This document shows positions 47,619-58,078 of a stretch of 64,000 nt of DNA, in pieces. Every line of letters starts with the position of its first letter. Position 1 is the first letter of the stretch. The translations under genes and the position numbers were made by a program. The notes beneath the pieces were generated by a model. It was given only the letters and a program-made list of their open reading frames with translations, searched no databases and was not told the origin of the DNA. Source of the DNA: Echinarachnius parma (Eukaryota > Echinodermata > Echinoidea > Clypeasteroida > Echinarachniidae); assembly GCA_037951105.1 (NCBI GenBank), contig JBAMJV010011046.1, positions 124,001 through 188,000 on the forward strand, written 5' to 3'.

Positions 47619-48573
47619 GTAAGTTTGAAGAAGAAAAAAATTCCAACCTATTTGATAAATGTATAATTTTGGTAGTGTAATTGAAACTGCAAAATGGGGT
47701 AACATTGGGGTACTGTTGGTAAGAGTAAGGAATTTACCAAATCTTTATTACATTTTTTAAGGAGAGTTGTACATATCTACCCATTTTATTGAACATGATC
47801 AGCTACAATGTTAAGTCCATTTAAAGCCCAATACCAGTTTTGGGAAAGTATTTAAAAAGGGCTTGTGTGGTAAAATCCGAACCTAAGCATCTTTAAATAA
47901 AGAAATATCAGAAGAAATCTATAAATAGAAATTTATAAATCCACCGCCCGTTCGCACCTGTCCACACCGCTAGCGCTGGGCTGGAGATATCGACAAGCCG
48001 GGGACAAGCCTGTATAGCGAAGACCACGTGTAGACCACGAGGTCATTTGCACGTAGCGTATGCGCGATTCCGCGTTGGCGGTACGATTTACTGTAAATCA
48101 GTTTTATAATTTTGCAAATATATCAATAAGTAGGCGGTTTCCTGGCCAAATTTGTATAATCCCATATTAGTAAAATTATATTCTTTCACATGGTTGGTTA
48201 TAAGCCAGCGTACATTTCATTTTTTGGGGGTGGGGCGTTTCCAACAACCTTTAATCCAAGTTAAACGTATAGTTGTTTTTTCCCAAAAGTTGAATAAAAA
48301 CCATTCTCACCTCTCCTACAGAAGAAAAAAATAAAAAATATACATTTATCCAGTATATGATTGCTGAAATGTTCTCTCTCTCTCCGTTTTTTTTTGGGGG
48401 GGGGGGGGGGCATGGCAGATTTTTTGTTTTTTTTGCTGGATTATACATTATCTCATTTTTTGTTGGTATCAATTATTGCTTTCCGTCTAGTATCTGAGGT
48501 TGATGATATGGTACATTTGTCTGGCTGTCTCTATCGTGGCATTTCACAACCCAAGCACGTACTGCATGTAGAC

Positions 48574-48985
48574 TTAAAGGGGATCACCAGGCAAAGAACA
48601 ACACACAGTTATATATGTCTTGGTACCGTTCTGTGATATTGAATAGATGCCCAACACTTTGCAAAGGGTTGTGTAATTCATAAACAATACAATTGATTAC
48701 CACCACTCACGGAACCAACATGGCCTCATGGTTCTGTATGCACCAAACGTCTGAGAGTGCGCCAATTATATTAACGCGTACGTTTGGAGACAAAATAATC
48801 ACAGACGACGCGTTCGTCCTAGACAAAACGTAGTCTTCTTCTGCAGACCCATGAAAAAGATGCTTTAGTATGGTGATGCGTTTTCCAATCATAATATTTT
48901 TCTGAGCTCGTTTGTGGAATGGACTACTACAAATTTTACCTTTCCATTTATAAGAATATTATTTTCGGGTGGTGATACCCTTTAA
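48574..48985. mobile_element. TTAA element with GGTACCACCACC-type ends (family VI), 412 bp
   Basis: TTAAAGGGGATCACCAGGCA pairs with GGGTGGTGATACCCTTTAA. It contains GGAACCAACATGG, CGTACGTTTGGAGACAAAAT and GTCTTCTTCTGCAGACCCAT, all found inverted in the 55917 copy. Confidence 0.88.
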
Positions 48986-49216
48986 TGCCTCTTGAGTGAG
49001 CTATTTCTGAACGCCAATTAAAACTGCATGTAGGAGCAGGAACTTGCTGATCGTACCACTACAATCATGTACCCATGACTCATTGCAAAGCCTATTTTAA
49101 TCCTTTCATTACCAGTGAAAAAATACTCAAAGGCTTGGTGCGAATTAGCCCCCCAAAATGCCAAAAAAGAGCCCCCCAAAATTATAAAAGAGCCACGTAA
49201 TATGCATTGAGTTCAT

Positions 49217-49332
49217 GTCTAGGATAAATCTCAGTTATAATACAGGTTGTTTCGCCTTATGAGCCTATAAAGTTACTGAAGAGCTTCACAAGGCAAAACA
49301 GCCTACAGGTATAACTGAGATTTATCCTAGAC
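49217..49332. mobile_element. 116-bp fold-back MITE with perfect 23-bp arms
   Basis: The arm GTCTAGGATAAATCTCAG plus TTATA at 49217-49239 is the exact reverse complement of 49310-49332; the pairing continues imperfectly inward through TTTCGCCTTATGAGC and CTTCACAAGGCAAAA. Confidence 0.92.
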
Positions 49333-50376
49333 CTGTATTACTTGTATACATACTCCTACTCATCCTAGCAGTTGAGCGCTTTACAATTTAGTTTGCACGA
49401 TATAAAAGAACTTTACTTCCTACCATGCAAGTTCTATTGTTCAGTGTGGGTGAATTCAAAGAAAATATTTCCATTGTTGAATGATTTGGAGATTAACAGC
49501 ACGTGTTCGGCACGTATTAATAGATTCGGTAAACAAACATTTTCTGTATTAATTGGTAATATGCAATGTATATTGTATGTACCTCACTCGTAGTTGCAAT
49601 TAATTATCTGTAAAACAGGAAACATTTTTTTAGTGATTTAGGTCAATCTTTTCAAGTGGCCCCATTGCTATCATGGTTGTGAGGTTCTTCGGAAAGTGAA
49701 CAGGATTCCGCATTAAGTCTTATGTCAAAGCTTTTATTTTATCTGTGACGAATTTCCCTCAGGAGAATTAACATTTGTTATATATTATACACACACAATT
49801 TGAATACAATTGTAGAAACTTCATTTTTAGCATTTGTAGAAACCTCTCCGGTACAATGCGAAATACAGGCTGATGCTTTAGCCTTTTAATTTCAGATTAA
49901 TGCATTATCCATTTAAGACTATCGTTGGATGATAATTTAATTTTCGAGCACCATACATGTACCATTTGATTTTCATTGAGAAACACGCATCACAATAAAA
50001 CCATAGTCACAACTATTCTTTTGTAAGAATTACTGATCGTATATTAAGAAATTTCACCATGAGCGTCAATATTTGTATTCATTGTTCATAGATATCATCA
50101 TACATGTATGTTTAATATTATGATGGCAAAAATTATATAGTGATTCTTAATAATGAATAAATAATGGGGAAATGGAATAAAGTCAATTAGCATTAGAGCG
50201 AGACTACCATTGTCTGCATGTGACTTTATGAGGCCCTTCCTGAATCGCATCATGGCATGGGATATTTTTAGACGGCATACCCTATGATACAGTGCGATAC
50301 CTGCCAACTACGAAATACAGATTCAGGGGGGTACAATGTAACAATAAATTGTTTGAAAGGGGGATGCAATGTTATA

Positions 50377-50461
50377 CAGGGGTGTGAGACCTCCGATTTA
50401 AATCGGAATTCCGACTTTTTGCCTCAAACAGCAATCTTCATTTTCCGCTGAAAAAAAAAAC

Positions 50462-50515
<54 letters not shown>

Positions 50516-50733
50516 ATTGTTTGTTTGTTTGTTTTTCCCGATCCGATTTCCAATCCGATTTCCGATCCGATCTCATCAAGAATCTAGAACCCCAGAGCTT
50601 CCAGGGCCCTAGGCGGGGCCCTGAACCCCGGCCTAAGGGACTTCGCGCTTCGCGCTCGTAGTGTGTGCTTTGCGCACACTTTTCATTTCAGATTTTTTCA
50701 GATTTTTTTTTCAATCTTGCTCTCACACCCCTG
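50377..50733. mobile_element. 357-bp MITE with CAGGGGTGTGAGA ends and T51
   Basis: CAGGGGTGTGAGA and TCTCACACCCCTG are perfect inverted ends, flanked by GTTATA on both sides (50371-50376 and 50734-50739). The interior holds A10, then T51 (50464-50514), repeated CCGATCCGATTTCC, GGGCCCTAGGCGGGGCCC, CTTCGCGCTTCGCGCTCG and GTGTGCTTTGCGCACAC. The ends are hAT-like, but the duplication is 6 bp. Confidence 0.88.
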
Positions 50734-51119
50734 GTTATAGCAAAAAGAAAAAGAAAAAAAGGAATGTGTACAGTGCATGAACAATAAGAAGTGATGAAAA
50801 GGGAATAATAACACAGAAATGGTTCAAGAGCTGATAACAATAAACATTTTAAGAAGGGGGACAAATACACAAACTTACCCATTTAGGTTTAGTTCCAAAA
50901 ACTACTCGGGCCAGAGGATATGAAGAATGCGTGTTATACGATAAAATACGTTTTGATCAGGTTAAAAGTGAAAATAAAAGATTTATATACTGTAAAAGTT
51001 AGTAAATAGTTGTATTCGTGATTTCTAGATTAGTTTATATGAAGAAAAAAGGGAATGATAATGATGAATACTGTACAACCTGTGCTGTACTGCTGTACAG
51101 ATCTGAATGTTAGTATAAA

Positions 51120-51298
51120 CTACAGTCAAACCTGCCTTAGTGGCCACCTGTCTATAGCAGCCAACCTGTCTATAGTGGCCACCAAAAGTGATCCCCAGCA
51201 GAGAAAAACAATGTAATGGAACCTGTCTATAGAGGTCACCTGTCAACAGTGGCCTCTTTTCATGCTTCCCTTGGGTGGACACACATAGGTTTAGACTG
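51120..51298. mobile_element. Inverted-repeat element (ACAGTCAAACCTG...), about 180 bp
   Basis: ACAGTCAAACCTGCCTTAG at the left pairs loosely with ACATAGGTTTAGACTGTA at the right. Interior CTGTCTATAGTGGCCACC and TGCTTCCCTTGGGTGG match the array at 31990. Confidence 0.72.
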
Positions 51299-52233
51299 TA
51301 CTTGAATTTAGAAGTTTGGTGGAAAATAGTGAAGAATCTAGCATGTATATTCATGCCTGCTTCCTTTTTCTCATCTCCACAAGATTTGTCCACAATCCCT
51401 TTCATAACTCCCGGCCTACTTTTGGATAATTATGTTCTAACCACCCCGCCCATTTACATCCCATTAATTTCAAAGCAGAGCATTTCTATATTAAGCATCA
51501 GCAGCCCTTGCCGAAAGCTCTTTATACCGTATGTCCTGTTGTGGAAAGCATATTTTGTCCACTAAAAAAAAAAAAAACTTTTGTGGAAAATTGCTAAATT
51601 AAGATCAACTGGCTGTAGTAAAGGATTTTTTTCACCTCATGTCCTGTCGTAGTAAATATATTTTGCCCACTTGAAAATGTTTGTAGAAAATACTTGATTA
51701 AGGATCAGAAACCCTTTGCACCTCATGTCCTTTCATGTAAAAATTTATTTTGCCCGACTTTAAAAATGTTTAGAAATGTACTAAATTAAAATCAACAGAC
51801 TATTTTGTAGGCTTTTAATAGCACATTGGGTCCTGATGTGGAAAGAATATTTGTCCAATTTCAAACTTTTGTAGACATAACTTTAACATCAACAGCCCTA
51901 TTAAAAAAAGGGTCATCAATATTTTATATTAGTAGGCTATTGAAGAATACTATTTTTAAAAGTCTCCAATATTTGCATTTTTGCATTTTCCATCATGTTT
52001 TGTTCCAAATCCAAGGCTACACGTAGCCTATCCATAGTTCAAGATGTACTCAGAATTTCAGTTCAACTTGAAGTCTGTGTGAAACAGCCCAATATCTAAG
52101 ACATTCATGACCCAACATGAGCTAACTGGGGCAATATTTACTCATAAATGATGACTTACTTTGATTACATTCATGACAGATGAAAGGGCAATCGCATACG
52201 CCTTCGGCAATACAGTACATTTATTTGTTGATC

Positions 52234-52620
52234 TTAAAGGGACTAAGTAACATTGTCCAAATCCTCAAAATAAATTTTTCATTCTAGCGGTTCCCTCATA
52301 CCTTGTTGTATTCGTATTAACAATAAAATCACGGGACAGGTTTCGGTTTTTCAAATTTCCCTTTCGTTACAAAGATATGTACGATCGAAGTATTCAGGTA
52401 AGAAAAACTCCGGGCGAGTTTTTCTTCTGTGTACAAAGTGAGTGCAGTGAGTTACTGAATATCACTTTGCATTTATGCTCATTACTTGGCCATGCAATGT
52501 CCACTTGACTTGAAATTTTCACACAATACACTGTGGACATATGAGATAACAACAATATACATTGCATCAACCATTCATCACTTTTTGCACATGTCAACAA
52601 AGTTACTAGATCCCTTTAAC
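52234..52620 (+). mobile_element. Family V TTAA element, full length, with an internal palindrome
   Basis: It runs from TTAAAGGGACTAAGTAACAT to GTTACTAGATCCCTTTAA. At 52400-52426, AAGAAAAACTC-CGGGC-GAGTTTTTCTT replaces the GTAGCCACTGGATAGTC segment found in other copies. Confidence 0.9.
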
Positions 52621-53225
52621 ATTCAGGAAGGTGGGTGTTTGTTCCATTTTGTTTCCTCAAATAATATTTTCTTTTTGATGGATAAATCTTATTTGCTCTA
52701 ATGGTTTTATACTTAACCAATTTTCTAGCATGATTACCCAATTTATGTGAGAAAATGTTCTCCTGGTGAAAATCTATTTTCTGCTTTCACAAGGAAAGTG
52801 GGTGGGAATAGTACATTGGAACAAAACCTTTGGTCTCTCAACAACACTATATAAACCATTGCTCATCAATCTCAATCAAAATTCCATCACCTCGTGGGGG
52901 GAAAATATTTGAGCACATCAGCTTTGACGCTGGTATTTTTAAGAGTGGTGCAATACTTTGAATTAGTAGGGACAGTAGGAAATGTTGCTTATTTGCTTAA
53001 ATATTCTTTTATTTGACCAATCACAATGATTTTTTTTTTTTTTACCTGTTTTGATTTTTGATTTTTTTTTTGTGATGAAAGGGGTGAAGGTGTGAAAGTA
53101 ACATTTTTGTAATGAAAAGGAGTAAAATGCAGAAGTAGTAAGTCACCATAGATCCCAGGGTAGCAGCCTATCTAGCAGGTGTTACCCCATATTGCCCCCT
53201 CTCCTTCCCCCTGGCTGGGGTCAGG

Positions 53226-53440
53226 CCCCCCCCCCCCCCCCCCCTGCGTAGTGCTGCTCTGTTCTGTTTGCAACCTACAATTTTTCTCCTTTTTTTTTTT
53301 TAGATAACAATTAACAAATACTGAACTTGAACAATTATGTATTTTGTTTTCAGTTTTTTTTTTAACTGGATTTTTAGAAAACTTGTACTGAACTTGAACA
53401 ATTATGTATTTTGTTTACTGCTTTTTTTAAAGCTGGATTT
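53226..53440. repeat. C19 run and an 85-bp tandem pair
   Basis: C19 at 53226-53244. Then TACTGAACTTGAACAATTAT followed by GTATTTTGTTT and a T-rich run occurs twice (53316 and 53385). Confidence 0.85.
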
Positions 53441-53808
53441 TTTTCTTTTTAAGTCACTTGTGATACTTTTTCTTTTCCTGCCTTTTCTGTAATATTTGAT
53501 ATCCTGGATGTATTTCAGTCATGTTTTGGGAGCGATATATTTCTTTATTCTTGTCTTGCAACCACATCTACCTCACTACTTTGCATACTTTTTTCATTTC
53601 TTTTTGCAGATAATTAAACTAGTACTTGAACAAATTTCTTTTTGCACTTTTGTACTCTTTATAATTCAATAGTATTTGCAATGTGCTCTAATTTATAATT
53701 TCATTGATTTTTTTAATCTGGAGAGGAATAACCTCAACAAAGGTTTCTTGGAGTACATATATTCCATGAATATTTTCTCTTTGCATTCTCCTTAGCAAGG
53801 CTCCACAC

Positions 53809-54372
53809 TTAAAGGGATAGTTGAGTTCTGGTAAAGAGAGTACAGTTTTGGTCAAACTGAATTTTAGTAACTAAAAACTGCATGACAAACTAATAGTTAT
53901 AACTCCACCATGCTCAAAAGAAATATAACATTACAAATGACTAAGTAAAAAGCCTGTTATCATTCAAAAAGAGCCATTAAAACTCAAGAGGGCGCTCTCT
54001 TAACACTCATCGGTTTAGACCATTTCAAATAAAATATTGTGCATGGGATGTTTTGTTGAAATATTGATTAGATAGAGAGATAATCAACAATTATTTTAAA
54101 ACCTCTTTTGTACATTTTTAAAAAGAGGAAGCATTTAAAAAAAATTTTAACGGCTGGTTCAAAATTATTGAATAATTGTGGGGCCCCACATTTATTACAA
54201 ATGGTTATGTTTATGGATATTTCATATTTCAGCCATTTCTGAACCGATTTTGATCAAATCAAGTTTATTCTGTCATTAAAATTGTATGCTCTCGTCACTC
54301 AGTTTTTCATTATCTCACAAAAACATTATTTTGCGTAGCGCCCTCTCTACCAAAACTCAACTATCTCTTTAA
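53809..54372. mobile_element. Family IV TTAA element, 564 bp
   Basis: TTAAAGGGATAGTTGAGTTC pairs with AACTCAACTATCTCTTTAA. It shares CAGCCATTTCTGAACCGATT and GCGCCCTCT with 13400-13776. Its left end abuts GCAAGGCTCCACACTT, a GGCCCG-family terminus it may have interrupted. Confidence 0.85.
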
Positions 54373-54435
54373 CCCCCTTGCCTACAGGAACCTGATTGGC
54401 TTTGTAGAAAGTCTATGGGGATTATAGATGTTTGA
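54369..54435 (+). mobile_element. Family III TTAA MITE, 3' end decayed
   Basis: TTAACCCCCTTGCCTACAGG and GAAAGTCTATGGGGATTATA match the 15481 copy; it shares its TTAA with the right end of the family IV element. Confidence 0.6.
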
Positions 54436-54556
54436 AAGCTCATGTTCCTTTTGATTTGCATTATTATTTTAACTTTCACTAGATTAGCGTGCTAACCTCA
54501 CATTTCTGCATGTTTTCTCTCTTTCTTTCTCTCTCACTTACTAACACCTCTCGTAG

Positions 54557-54667
54557 ATCTTCGATACCACCGCTATATCTCAAAGTCGGTGCCTCCGACC
54601 CCCGCCCTGCTCACCCCCACCGAGGGGAGTCGGGAAGACCTTGTGGATCAAGCAATGTCCATGCCAG
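54557..54667 (+). CDS. Third coding exon (111 nt), same gene
   Basis: It is preceded by a long CT-rich tract and AG at 54555-54556 and followed by CAG|GTAAAC (GT at 54668). Entered in phase 1 it reads LRYHRYISKSVPPTPALL and then TPTEGSREDLVDQAMSMP, and leaves in phase 1. All three frames are free of stops up to the donor, so frame choice rests on phase agreement with the previous exon and on composition (proline-rich, then acidic), both favouring this frame. It is separated from the previous exon by a 6.9-kb repeat-filled intron. No domain is recognised; a proline-rich docking segment is possible. Confidence 0.75.
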
Positions 54668-55299
54668 GTAAACAAAACAAAAACAACAACAAAAACAAAA
54701 CATAGATGGCCAAGCAAGAAATGAATGCAAAATGTGAATGTATACCAACAAAATATGCGATCAAAACAATGATTGAAAGCAAAACTTTCAGAATGTTTAT
54801 TCCCCCACGTAGTGGAGTCTAGAAGTTCTTTTGGATAAAATGCCATAGTTTAATGGTAACAAAATAAATCATATCTCCTAACTCCTTAACTTGTTGCTAT
54901 TTCAATCTTGCAATGTCCATCTATATACATGTACAGTCTCTTCTGTCATACATGTACACTAAAAGAGTGAAATCGTTTGTGGCAGAGAAATAGATGTGAT
55001 TCTATTTGAGCCCCATTGTATTTCTTCTTTTACTGGAATGTGATCTCGGAATTGGATTTCATTGACAATAATGTGAAGCATCGCAGGGGCAATCATATAA
55101 TCTGACATATGACTATACCATACCTGTCTATACGTAGTGTCAAATGAATTCATATTGAATTCTAAACATCAGTGCCAAGACTATATTATATTATCCCAAG
55201 GCTTGATATCCACAAATTGGAATGATGTCATAGCATCCATGTAGGTCTCTTTGAGTATAGATCTAAATTTAGATGCTTACCAAATATCATCAGGTTTAG

Positions 55300-55508
55300 A
55301 GATATAAGGGTGTTGTATGTTCTAGATGTTAGGTTAGATAGTTTTCTTCTGCAAACCCATGAACACATGTACTCTAGTGTTCTTTTTTTAAATCAAATAA
55401 TTTGTCTGGAAACCTATTTTCTGAACTTGTTGGTGGAATGGACAACTATTAAACTATCACCTTTTTCATTTATGAGGATATTATTTATGGGTGTTGGTTC
55501 CCTTTAAA
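55300..55508. mobile_element. Decayed family VI element, right part
   Basis: GTTTTCTTCTGCAAACCCAT, GGTGGAATGGACAACTA, ATTATTTATGGGTGTTGG and CCCTTTAAAG parallel 48828-48985. Confidence 0.65.
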
Positions 55509-55916
55509 GACATATTTCACCAAACTGATAAAAGGATCATCCGTGTCACAAAAAGGGCACGGACAGTTAATAAAAGATAAATTGTTAGGGGATCAGGATA
55601 TAAAGTTAGCCTTCTAAATGCAAGGAAAGAGCCTATCACTGACTAGAAAGCTATGAAAAACCAGTTCTTATTCATGAAGGATTCATAGTGTGCTAGTATA
55701 ATGTATACACAGATTCTCTGTGTTAGGTTTATATGCAATGAGGCTTAAAATCAAAAAGTAGCCCTGGAAAATAATCATATGTTTTTTTCACTGGCATGGA
55801 AAAAAAAGAGCTAAATATCACAGGAAATTGGGTACTTTACAGATCTAGGCTACTCCTCGTCGGTTGAGAAAGAGAAGGGCGCTAAGTCACCATTTGTTCT
55901 TTAGAGAAAGTCATGT

Positions 55917-56548
55917 TTAAAGGGTACCACCACCCAAAAATAATATTCTTGATTATGAAAGGTAACATCTTTTGTAGTCCATTCCATCAACAAGTTCATA
56001 AAATTATGTTTCCAGAAAAAAATAAAATAATTGGAAAACGCATGACCATACTACAACGTGTGTATATGGGTCTGCATGAACGAAGACTACTAGTCCAGAG
56101 CGAACGAATCGTCCGGGATTCTATTGTCTCCAAACGTACGCGTGAATAGAATTGGCGCTCTCGCAAATGATTGGCGCATACGGAACCAGTTCCGTAAAGC
56201 CCGGCGCAGACAGAGCCGACTCGACCCGACCCGACTGGTTTCAATCAGGCTAGAGTTGGGCCCGGTCGATCGGAGCAGATTTATCTTGTTGAATCGGCCC
56301 CAACTGGCATCCGACTGTCTCTCGACTGGCAAAATGTGTGTCGCGAGGCACTGAAAACTGAGCCGATCGGAATGACAACTAGTCGAGTCGGCTCTGTCTG
56401 CGCCGGGCATTAGTGGTGGTAATTAATTGCATTGTTTATGAATTACACAACCCTTTGCAAAATGTTGGGTACGGTATCTATTTGATATCACAAAACGGTA
56501 CCAAAACTTATAATTATGTGTTGTTCTTTGTCTGGTGGTCCCTTTTAA
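55917..56548. mobile_element. Family VI TTAA element, 632 bp including an insertion
   Basis: TTAAAGGGTACCACCACCC pairs with TCTGGTGGTCCCTTTTAA. Without the 210-bp inner insertion it is 422 bp, matching the 412-bp copy at 48574, which lies in the opposite orientation. Confidence 0.9.
56199..56408. mobile_element. 210-bp GC-rich MITE with perfect 27-bp inverted repeats
   Basis: The arm GCCCGGCGCAGACAGAGCCG plus ACTCGAC (56199-56225) is the exact reverse complement of 56382-56408. TA lies two bases outside on both sides. The 48574 copy of the host element lacks it between CGGAACC and GTGGTGGTAAT, so this is an insertion. Confidence 0.93.
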
Positions 56549-57955
56549 GGTTTCGTATTCCAGTAAAAAAAACACATTTTCCCCTCTTTTATTATTGATA
56601 ACAATTCCTCAAATTGGAAATAATTCTTATCTGAAATGTTGGCATCACACAAGAAAAGGCTACATATATGCCAACCTACAAGATGGCATGCATAACTCAA
56701 ATTAGCCAAAATTTTCTTAATGCCCTTCTCACTCTCACCCAGACGATATTCCCTGCAAGGGGATTTACCAGGTTTTAAATTTTCTGATGAAAAGGCAGAA
56801 TTGAGCCACGGGAATAAGTAGGAATAAAAAACAGATTTGTTGATTGACCTCACGTGTAGATTTTGTTTTTTTCACCTCTCAACTGTAGAATGATCAAATG
56901 AGAAGTATAGATTGAATGTGCACTGATAGTGCGCTGTAGGAAATAATTTTTAAATGATGATTCCATTTGCCTCGTCGATAACCTGTGAAATATTTTATTC
57001 AGTGCTTTCTATATTCTTGTATATTTAATGTGAATTTCTTACAATTTCACAAATTTATTTGGAAATTACTGGTCTCAATTACTTATTTTCATGTCAGTAC
57101 TTAACTTTCTGCTTCCTAATTCAGTTCATCCTCAACATTACCCTATATTCCCCAGAAGAGGGCCCCCTGACATCAGCATAACAATTGACTTCAATTCTCT
57201 ATCTGTATTTTGCTGTTTTTACACCAGTTCATTTCAATACATATATGTTACCTTGATCATAATACTGAATAATTGTAATTTTTTTTTATCCCAGCTCGTG
57301 GCAATGTTACTTTTATTCTCAGCATAATAAAAAAACTCTTGTAACACATTTATACGTGGTATTCCATAACAAAATTTGTTACTGTGCAAACTTTCCCCCA
57401 AAGTTTTCCCCTCAAAGTTTTCCCTCAAAGTTTTCCCTCCTTCCTAGTTGTGAGGCCCCCAGAAGAAGGCCCCCTGCGCCATTACCATAATAAACGGTGC
57501 AGGTCTGCGACCCTCCCACTTGACTGGGCTGGCCGCACACCAACACAGGTCCCAGCTCTAATCTGTTTGGAGAGGCTCTATTTTGCCCCCCTTTTTTTGC
57601 CTCCACCCAACTGTGAAACCCTGTCCATTGTACGGCCTCTTTCTTCCTCAGATTTAGGGGAAGAGAATCCGAGATTTCACCTCTTAAATCTCTTCCCACG
57701 TCACTGGTTTCCCCCGTTTAACAAAGTCTAGTAGCAATCATTACAGTACATCGTCTGGGCTAAAGTGAAAGTATAATGCGGAACTGGGTTTTATTGCCTT
57801 ATTACAGACTATTACAGACGGTGCAGGATGTCTTAGCGCAGTGATAGTTTTCTTGCATTAATAAGAGTAGATGACTTCACAGTGACAATTATAAGGCATG
57901 ACAGGGGTGATATGGGGACGAATTGACAATTACCAGTGTAATGTACCAGTTATAA

Positions 57956-58027
57956 TGCAGGACAGTAGAACGCTACACATCCACAATCGCTACTTGCAGG
58001 ACAGTAGAACGCTACACATCCACAATC
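57956..58027 (+). repeat. 33-bp direct repeat, two copies, just upstream of the proximal ATG
   Basis: A perfect 33-bp unit (containing GACAGTAGAACGCTACAC) stands at 57956-57988 and again at 57995-58027, a period of 39 bp. Related TATAATGC-type words occur at 57771, 57951 and 58035. The block ends about 50 bp before the ATG at 58079, so it sits where the core promoter or 5' UTR of the proximal transcript would be. Regulatory function is inference. Confidence 0.6.
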
Positions 58028-58078
58028 ACCAGTTATAATGCGGGGCTGGGGTAGCCTCGCTCCATTTGCGACGTTGGG

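Larger units (their letters stand above)
47619..54556 (+). other. Intron of 6.9 kb filled with repeats
   Basis: It is bounded by GTAAGT and a CT-rich tract with TAG. It contains a GC-rich island at about 47940-48080, inverted-repeat elements at 48574, 49217, 50377, 51120, 52234 and 53809, homopolymers at 48396 (G15), 50464 (T51) and 53226 (C19), and an 85-bp tandem pair at 53305-53440. I see no further exon. Confidence 0.6.
55860..56745. repeat. Dispersed repeat (as at 16620) split by nested elements
   Basis: The left flank GAGAAGGGCGCTAAGTCACC to GTCATGTTTAA and the right flank TAATTCTTATCTGAAAT to GCCCTTCTCACTCTCACCC are the two ends of the dispersed repeat; the family VI element lies between them. 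Confidence 0.75.
54668..58078 (+). other. Intron/5' flank between the third exon and the proximal exon
   Basis: For the distal isoform this is the first part of an intron; for the proximal isoform its 3' end would hold the promoter and 5' UTR. It contains a decayed TTAA element (55300-55508), the nested transposon cluster (55860-56745) and the 33-bp repeats. An open stretch at 57384-57731 with a possible acceptor at 57448 was considered and not accepted as an exon. Confidence 0.5.

Noticed and set aside
57091..57327. Open stretch after a good-looking acceptor at about 57120
   Set aside because: No donor matches and the frame runs into AT-rich sequence.
57384..57731. 115-codon ORF with a possible acceptor at 57448 in the right entry phase
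   Set aside because: The only candidate donor (CAG|GTCTGC near 57502) is poor, the peptide lacks the character of the neighbouring exons, and part of it resembles a second non-coding copy at 57150-57185.
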